Shown: in pieces, positions 32,424-35,929 of the stretch
Layout of the letters: each line of letters begins with the position of its first letter
How positions within the stretch are numbered: position 1 is the first letter of the stretch
Origin: an uncultured Opitutaceae bacterium
Lineage (GTDB): Bacteria; Verrucomicrobiota; Verrucomicrobiia; Opitutales; Opitutaceae
Direction: 5' to 3'
NCBI GenBank assembly: GCA_937958045.1
Contig: CALFXL010000017.1
Coordinates: 1 to 35,929, forward strand
Length of the DNA stretch: 35,929 nt
Notes under the pieces: model-generated
The model's database searches: none
What the model saw: the letters and a program-made list of their open reading frames with translations, nothing else
What the model was told of the DNA's origin: nothing
Made by a program: the position numbers and the translations under genes

Positions 32424-32729
32424 CTGAAAACTCCGCAAAACATTCAACTCATCGGAAACGAGGTCGCCATCCTCTGGGATGACGGCAGCGAATCGTATTT
32501 TCCGGGACCTGAGTTGCGCGCCGCTTCGCCGAGCGCCGAGGCGCGGGGCGAGAAGGATATTTTTGGAAAACAATACGGCGGCGAAGCGAAGACCGATTTT
32601 TCGCACGTCGCCGTGACCGGCTTCGAACGCGTGGGCAACTACGCGATCCGCTTCGATTTCAGCGACGGCCATCGCACCGGTCTTTATAGCTACGAGTGGC
32701 TGGCGGAACTCGCGAACCGACATCGGTAG
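32424..32729 (+). CDS. DUF971 / gamma-butyrobetaine hydroxylase-like N-terminal domain protein, uncertain start
   Basis: The frame encodes NIQLIGNEVAILWDDGSESYFPGPELRAASPSAEARGE, then VTGFERVGNYAIRFDFSDGHRTGLYSYEWLAELA. This matches the DUF971 domain, a small zinc-binding-like domain also found at the front of gamma-butyrobetaine hydroxylase and in Fe-S-linked proteins. The frame has no ATG, GTG or TTG between 32300 and 32440. The nearest conventional start is an ATG at 32175, which lies 124 bp inside the preceding gene. A CTG at 32424 gives MKTPQNIQLI, exactly where the family usually begins, and a 101-residue product. I therefore annotate from that CTG, but the true start is uncertain. No function can be stated from the domain alone. 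Confidence 0.7.
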   Translation: MKTPQNIQLIGNEVAILWDDGSESYFPGPELRAASPSAEARGEKDIFGKQYGGEAKTDFSHVAVTGFERVGNYAIRFDFSDGHRTGLYSYEWLAELANRHR

Positions 32730-32854
32730 GAGCGGCACTCGACGCAGTTTCGACGTCGATCGCGGCCTCTCGCCCACCGCTCCCTCTTTGCTCAAGCCCG
32801 GTCTCGAACAACCGGCTCCACTCACACGCCAATCTGTATTCAAAATTCAACCAC

Positions 32855-33313
32855 ATGTCCTTTCCCGCCCGCACCAACACCGCCGAGATCGAACTCGGCA
32901 AAACGCTCCAACCGAAATTCGGCGCCGACGGCCTCATCCCTTGCATCACGCAGGACGCCGCCACCGGCCAAGTGCTGATGTTCGCCTTCATGAACGCGGA
33001 ATCACTCGCGCACACCTTGAAGACGAAGAAAGCCACCTACTGGAGCCGCTCGCGCCAGAAGCTCTGGATCAAGGGCGAAGAGTCCGGAAACGTCCAGTGG
33101 GTCAAAGAGCTCTACACCGATTGCGACCAGGACGTCCTCTTGATCAAAGTGGAGCAAACCGGCGCGGCCAACGCGTCATGCCACAATGGATACAAGAGCT
33201 GCTTTTATCGAAAGCTGACGGATCTCGACGCTGCCGCCGCAGGCACTTCGTTCGCGCTCGAATACACAGCCGAACGTCTGTTCGACCCGGCGGAAGTTTA
33301 TAAGAAGAAATAA
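32855..33313 (+). CDS. hisI: Phosphoribosyl-AMP cyclohydrolase
   Basis: HisI opens the adenine ring of phosphoribosyl-AMP, the third step of histidine synthesis. The ATG at 32855 gives 152 residues (MSFPARTNTAEIELGKTLQPKFG); the open frame continues upstream without family similarity. Signatures are GLIPCITQDAATGQVLMFAFMNAESLAHTLKTKKATYWSRSRQKLWIKGEESGNVQWVKELYTDCDQDVLLIKVEQTG, with the metal-binding aspartates of DCDQD, and the cysteines in SCHNGYKSCFYR. It carries about 20 residues beyond the usual end. It stands alone: no HisE domain is fused and no other his gene is in the window. A perfect hairpin lies 39 bp after the stop. Confidence 0.95.
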   Translation: MSFPARTNTAEIELGKTLQPKFGADGLIPCITQDAATGQVLMFAFMNAESLAHTLKTKKATYWSRSRQKLWIKGEESGNVQWVKELYTDCDQDVLLIKVEQTGAANASCHNGYKSCFYRKLTDLDAAAAGTSFALEYTAERLFDPAEVYKKK

Positions 33314-33351
33314 GACCTCAGTCGTTCGCGACTGACGTGTATTTTTCAATG

Positions 33352-33377
33352 ACGGCGGTTGCACAAGCAACCGCCGT
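33352..33377. terminator. Hairpin between convergent hisI and lpxA
   Basis: ACGGCGGTTGC (33352-33362) and GCAACCGCCGT (33367-33377) form a perfect 11-bp stem with a 4-nt ACAA loop. It lies 39 bp after hisI and about 93 bp after the lpxA stop on the other strand. The T-tracts are weak, so it is a candidate bidirectional terminator. Confidence 0.7.
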
Positions 33378-33430
33378 TAATGTTTGAAGACAAACGCGCC
33401 CGAGCAGACGCTGCGGAGCATCTCCCCTAT

Positions 33431-33461
33431 CCAAAAGTTTCGAGCGCGTAATTTTGGATTC
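33431..33461 (-). terminator. Short hairpin just after the lpxA stop (candidate)
   Basis: ATCCAAAA (33431-33438) and TTTTGGAT (33454-33461) are perfect 8-bp inverted arms around 15 nt, 9 bp after the lpxA stop. The AT-rich stem and missing T-tract make it a weak terminator candidate. Confidence 0.35.
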
Positions 33462-33469
33462 GCTTCGGC

Positions 33470-34258
33470 TCAGGTCGAACCGGGAGCAAGTCCGCGTTCG
33501 CTTTTGGCGGCGAAAGTTAGCAAGCGCTGAAACTCGTCGCTGTTTGCGTGCGGATGTTCGCGGAGTTTTTCGAGCGCCTGCGAACGATTCAGCCCATCAC
33601 GGAAAAGAACCCGGTAGAGTTGTTTCACGCGATCGAGTTGTTCCGCGCTGAAACCGCGACGTTCGAGACCGACTTTGTTCATCGAACGAATCACGGCAGG
33701 AACGCCGTCCGCGATGAAGAACGGCGCGACGTCTTGCACGACTTTCGCGTACGCGCTCACCATCGCATGCGCGCCGATGCGGCAGAATTGATGCACGCCC
33801 GAGTAACCGCCCATGACCACATGGTCTTCGACGATGACGTGGCCGGCGAGCACGGTGCCGTTGCTCATCACGATGTGATTACCGAGCACGCAGTCGTGCG
33901 CGACGTGGCAGTACGCGAGCAGGTTGTTGTCGTCGCCAATCACGGTCATGTCTCCATCGGCGGTCGCCGCGTGAACGCTCACGTACTCGCGAAACACATT
34001 GCGCGCGCCGATGCGTACGCCCGGCGCGCCACCTTTATATTTTAGATCCTGCGTTTTCGCGCCAATGTTGGCGTAGGGAAACACCTCGCAGTTTTCACCG
34101 AGAATCGTGTTCCCCTCGACGCTGGCGTGATGATGAACACGTGTGCCTGCGCCCAACCGCACGCCGGCTCCGATGTAAGCGAAGGCTCCGATTTCAACGC
34201 CGGCGCCGAGTTCCGCCGAGGGTTCGACGATGGCGGTGGGATGTATTGAAAAAGTCAT
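33470..34258 (-). CDS. lpxA: UDP-N-acetylglucosamine acyltransferase
   Basis: LpxA adds the 3-O acyl chain to UDP-GlcNAc, the first step of lipid A synthesis. The 262-residue protein is the usual length. The N-terminal two-thirds is a left-handed beta helix of hexapeptide repeats (IHPTAIVEPSAELGAGVEIGAFAYIGAGVRLGAG). The catalytic histidine is H121 in HVAHDC, and VMGGYSGVHQFCRIGAHAMVS is family-typical. The C-terminal part is helical (GLERRGFSAEQLDRVKQLYRVLFRDG). The start ATG at 34258 is 7 bp downstream of lpxC-fabZ, so the two genes are in one operon. Its presence with kdsB supports an LPS-bearing outer membrane. Confidence 0.96.
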   Translation of the reverse strand: MTFSIHPTAIVEPSAELGAGVEIGAFAYIGAGVRLGAGTRVHHHASVEGNTILGENCEVFPYANIGAKTQDLKYKGGAPGVRIGARNVFREYVSVHAATADGDMTVIGDDNNLLAYCHVAHDCVLGNHIVMSNGTVLAGHVIVEDHVVMGGYSGVHQFCRIGAHAMVSAYAKVVQDVAPFFIADGVPAVIRSMNKVGLERRGFSAEQLDRVKQLYRVLFRDGLNRSQALEKLREHPHANSDEFQRLLTFAAKSERGLAPGST

Positions 34259-34265
34259 GACAGAC

Positions 34266-35594
34266 TCAGTCGACCTCGTGCGTGTCGAGGATCGCGAACA
34301 TCAGTTCGCCGGAAGAAACCACAGTGCCGTCGACGGTGCAAGTGACCTCGGCGGTCGCCAGTTTGGCGCCGCGCGTTTTGGTGAGCTTGGCGTTGACGAT
34401 CAACTGGTCGCCCGGGCGGACCGGCTTGCGGAACTTCACCTTGTCCGCGCTCATGAACAGCGAGGTCTTTCCCTCGCTCGATCCGCGGCGAAGCATGAGA
34501 ATGCCCGCGGCCTGAGCCATGGCTTCCAACTGCAACACACCCGGCATCACGGGATTGTTCGGGAAGTGACCTTGGAAATAAGGTTCGTTGATGCTGACGT
34601 TCTTGATCGCGACGAGCGCGTCTTCGCCGATGAACTCGACCACGCGGTCGATCATGACGAACGGGTAGCGATGCGGCAGCGTATCAAGGATGCGGCGGAT
34701 ATCGAGGGAGGTTTCGTTGGGCATCACCATCGACGGGCGCGGCTTCTTTTTCGGGCCCTTCTTTTTCTCCTCGAGCTTTTCGGCGAGCGCCTTGGTGAGC
34801 TCGGCGTTGATGGCGTGTCCGGGACGCGTCGCCACGATGTGCGCCTTGAGTGGAAGTCCGAGCAGCACGATGTCGCCGATGATATCGAGAATCTTGTGCC
34901 GCACGAACTCGTCTTTGAAGCGCAGGCCTTCTTTCGAGAGGATCTTATCGCCGCGGATAACCACGGCGCAGTCGAGCGAGCCGCCTTTGATTTTGCCGAG
35001 TTTCAGCAGCTCCTCGATGTCTTCATAAATCGTGAACGTGCGGGCCGCAGCCACCTGCGTCATGAACACATCGGGATCGATCGTGAGCGTGAGATGCTGC
35101 GTGTGAATGCCGCGGTCGTCGGCGGATGTGCAGGTGATTTTGAGACCATCGTGCGGAAGTGCGATGATCGACGAATTGCCGCGCTGAACAGAGACCGGTT
35201 CTTCGAGTACAAAATACTCGCGATCTTTTTCCTGCTCGATCGGTTCGCCCTGCATCAGCAGATCGACGAAAGGCTTTGCCGAACCGTCGAGGATGGGCGG
35301 CTCGGACGCGTTCATCTCGATCAACACATTGTCGACGCCGCAGCCGTGCAGGGCGCTCAACACGTGCTCAACCGTATGGATCTTGGCGTGGCCCGATTGG
35401 ATCGTGGTGGCCCGCACCAGATCGGTGACCTGATCGATGCGCGGGCGCAGTGTGGGAGCGCCGGGGAGATCGACGCGCTTGAACACGATGCCATGGTCCA
35501 CCGGCGCTGGCTTGAGGGTCAGCGTCACGGATTCGCCGGTGTGCAGCGCGCTGCCTTGGATCGAGACTTCGCGCGCGAGTGTGCGTTGCTTCAT
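34266..35594 (-). CDS. lpxC-fabZ: Fused UDP-3-O-acyl-GlcNAc deacetylase / 3-hydroxyacyl-ACP dehydratase (LpxC-FabZ)
   Basis: One frame of 442 residues joins two enzymes that compete for the same hydroxyacyl-ACP pool. LpxC (about 1-285) is the zinc deacetylase that commits to lipid A; the ligands and catalytic residues are visible as H77 in TVEHVLSAL, H233 and D237 in RHKILDIIGD, and H260 in RPGHAIN. FabZ (about 300-442) dehydrates 3-hydroxyacyl-ACP; its catalytic H343 is in GHFPNNPVMPG and E357 in LEAMAQAAG. A lysine-rich linker (EKLEEKKKGPKKKPRP) joins the halves. The ATG at 35592-35594 begins MKQRTLAREVSIQG, the LpxC start. The fusion is known from several bacterial phyla. lpxA follows 7 bp downstream. 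Confidence 0.95.
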   Translation of the reverse strand: MKQRTLAREVSIQGSALHTGESVTLTLKPAPVDHGIVFKRVDLPGAPTLRPRIDQVTDLVRATTIQSGHAKIHTVEHVLSALHGCGVDNVLIEMNASEPPILDGSAKPFVDLLMQGEPIEQEKDREYFVLEEPVSVQRGNSSIIALPHDGLKITCTSADDRGIHTQHLTLTIDPDVFMTQVAAARTFTIYEDIEELLKLGKIKGGSLDCAVVIRGDKILSKEGLRFKDEFVRHKILDIIGDIVLLGLPLKAHIVATRPGHAINAELTKALAEKLEEKKKGPKKKPRPSMVMPNETSLDIRRILDTLPHRYPFVMIDRVVEFIGEDALVAIKNVSINEPYFQGHFPNNPVMPGVLQLEAMAQAAGILMLRRGSSEGKTSLFMSADKVKFRKPVRPGDQLIVNAKLTKTRGAKLATAEVTCTVDGTVVSSGELMFAILDTHEVD

Positions 35595-35660
35595 AGGAAT
35601 TTGGGCCGGACTCTCTGCGCAAGCCGGCGGGCAGCGCAAGCGCGGAAGATGACTGCCGGA

Positions 35661-35929
35661 TCAACGCCGCACCGGGCCGGTGGATGCTCGGACGATAAGT
35701 TGAGGCTCGATGAGACGCACCAGCGGCTTGGGTCGCAGCGGCTTGTCGATTTGGGATAACAAAATCTCGGTCGCCGCCTCGATGGTGAAATCGATTCGTT
35801 GATCGACGCTCGTGAGGCTCGGCGCGGTCATCAGGCAGATATCCTGATTATTGAACCCCGTGACGGAAACATCTCCCGGCACGCTCACGCCGACTTCTTT
35901 GAAACCGTGCATCGCGCCGACTGCGATCT
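35661..35929 (-). CDS. LacI-family transcriptional regulator, C-terminal fragment (runs off right edge)
   Basis: The frame is open from the right edge to a stop at 35661, giving 88 residues. IAVGAMHGFKEVGVSVPGDVSVTGFNNQDICLMTAPSLTSVDQRID matches the end of the LacI/GalR sensor domain, where the canonical text is like GFDD followed by PPLTTV. Here the site reads GFNN. The rest (FTIEAATEILLSQIDKPLRPKPLVRLIEPQLIVRASTG) is the usual C-terminal helix and strand. The DNA-binding head and most of the sugar-binding core lie outside the window, so the ligand is unknown. It is on the same strand as lpxC-fabZ with a 66-bp gap, but a shared transcript is not implied. Confidence 0.9.
   Translation of the reverse strand, partial: IAVGAMHGFKEVGVSVPGDVSVTGFNNQDICLMTAPSLTSVDQRIDFTIEAATEILLSQIDKPLRPKPLVRLIEPQLIVRASTGPVRR

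Noticed and set aside
33314..33469. Possible small gene between hisI and lpxA
   Set aside because: The gap contains two hairpins and no frame with a recognisable product, so it is an intergenic terminator region between convergent genes.
34230..35759. Open frame of 509 codons on the plus strand
   Set aside because: It is antisense to lpxC-fabZ and to the LacI-family fragment, and it shows no recognisable domain.

Overview
The window looks like chromosome from a Gram-negative member of the Verrucomicrobiota, most likely the Opitutaceae. The DNA is GC-rich with few Shine-Dalgarno sites. It carries lipid A genes (lpxA and a fused lpxC-fabZ), a Kdo-activation gene (kdsB), and a full division and cell-wall (dcw) cluster with a fused murC-murB. 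The lineage is inferred from gene order and fusions; no rRNA gene is present to confirm it.

Left end (1-1739): a beta-class DNA adenine methyltransferase of the type III Mod kind, cut by the window edge, diverges from a small XRE-family regulator. Its distal half is less GC-rich than the rest, which suggests an acquired restriction-modification module. Next come a non-coding stretch with short reiterated words, a small four-helix membrane protein, and carA.

Region 3724-7376 holds kdsB (minus strand), then HPr, xseB and dxs (plus strand), with clear hairpin terminators after carA, HPr and dxs. Region 7409-11201 (minus) is a tight obgE, GspE-N-like protein, PilB/GspE ATPase, TPR lipoprotein array. 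It links a ribosome-associated GTPase to a type IV pilus or type II secretion motor.

Region 11398-31331 (minus) is the dcw cluster, transcribed mraZ, rsmH, ftsL, ftsI, murE, murF, mraY, murD, a LysM lipoprotein, ftsW, murG, murC-murB, ddl, ftsQ, ftsA, ftsZ. It supplies nearly every step from UDP-MurNAc to lipid II, plus septal synthesis and the Z ring. Four TGGG boxes spaced exactly 10 bp lie just upstream of mraZ and form a textbook MraZ operator. The FtsZ has a notable change: the second aspartate of the catalytic T7 loop is alanine.

Right end (31609-35929): a secreted coiled-coil protein, a DUF971 protein with no ordinary start codon, and hisI (all plus), then lpxA, lpxC-fabZ and the C-terminal end of a LacI-family regulator (minus). 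I found no tRNA, rRNA, CRISPR array, transposase or prophage. No clearly new system is evident. The points most worth following are the FtsZ catalytic-loop change, the obgE/secretion-ATPase operon, the partial restriction-modification module, the inverted repeat inside the dcw cluster and the odd DUF971 start.
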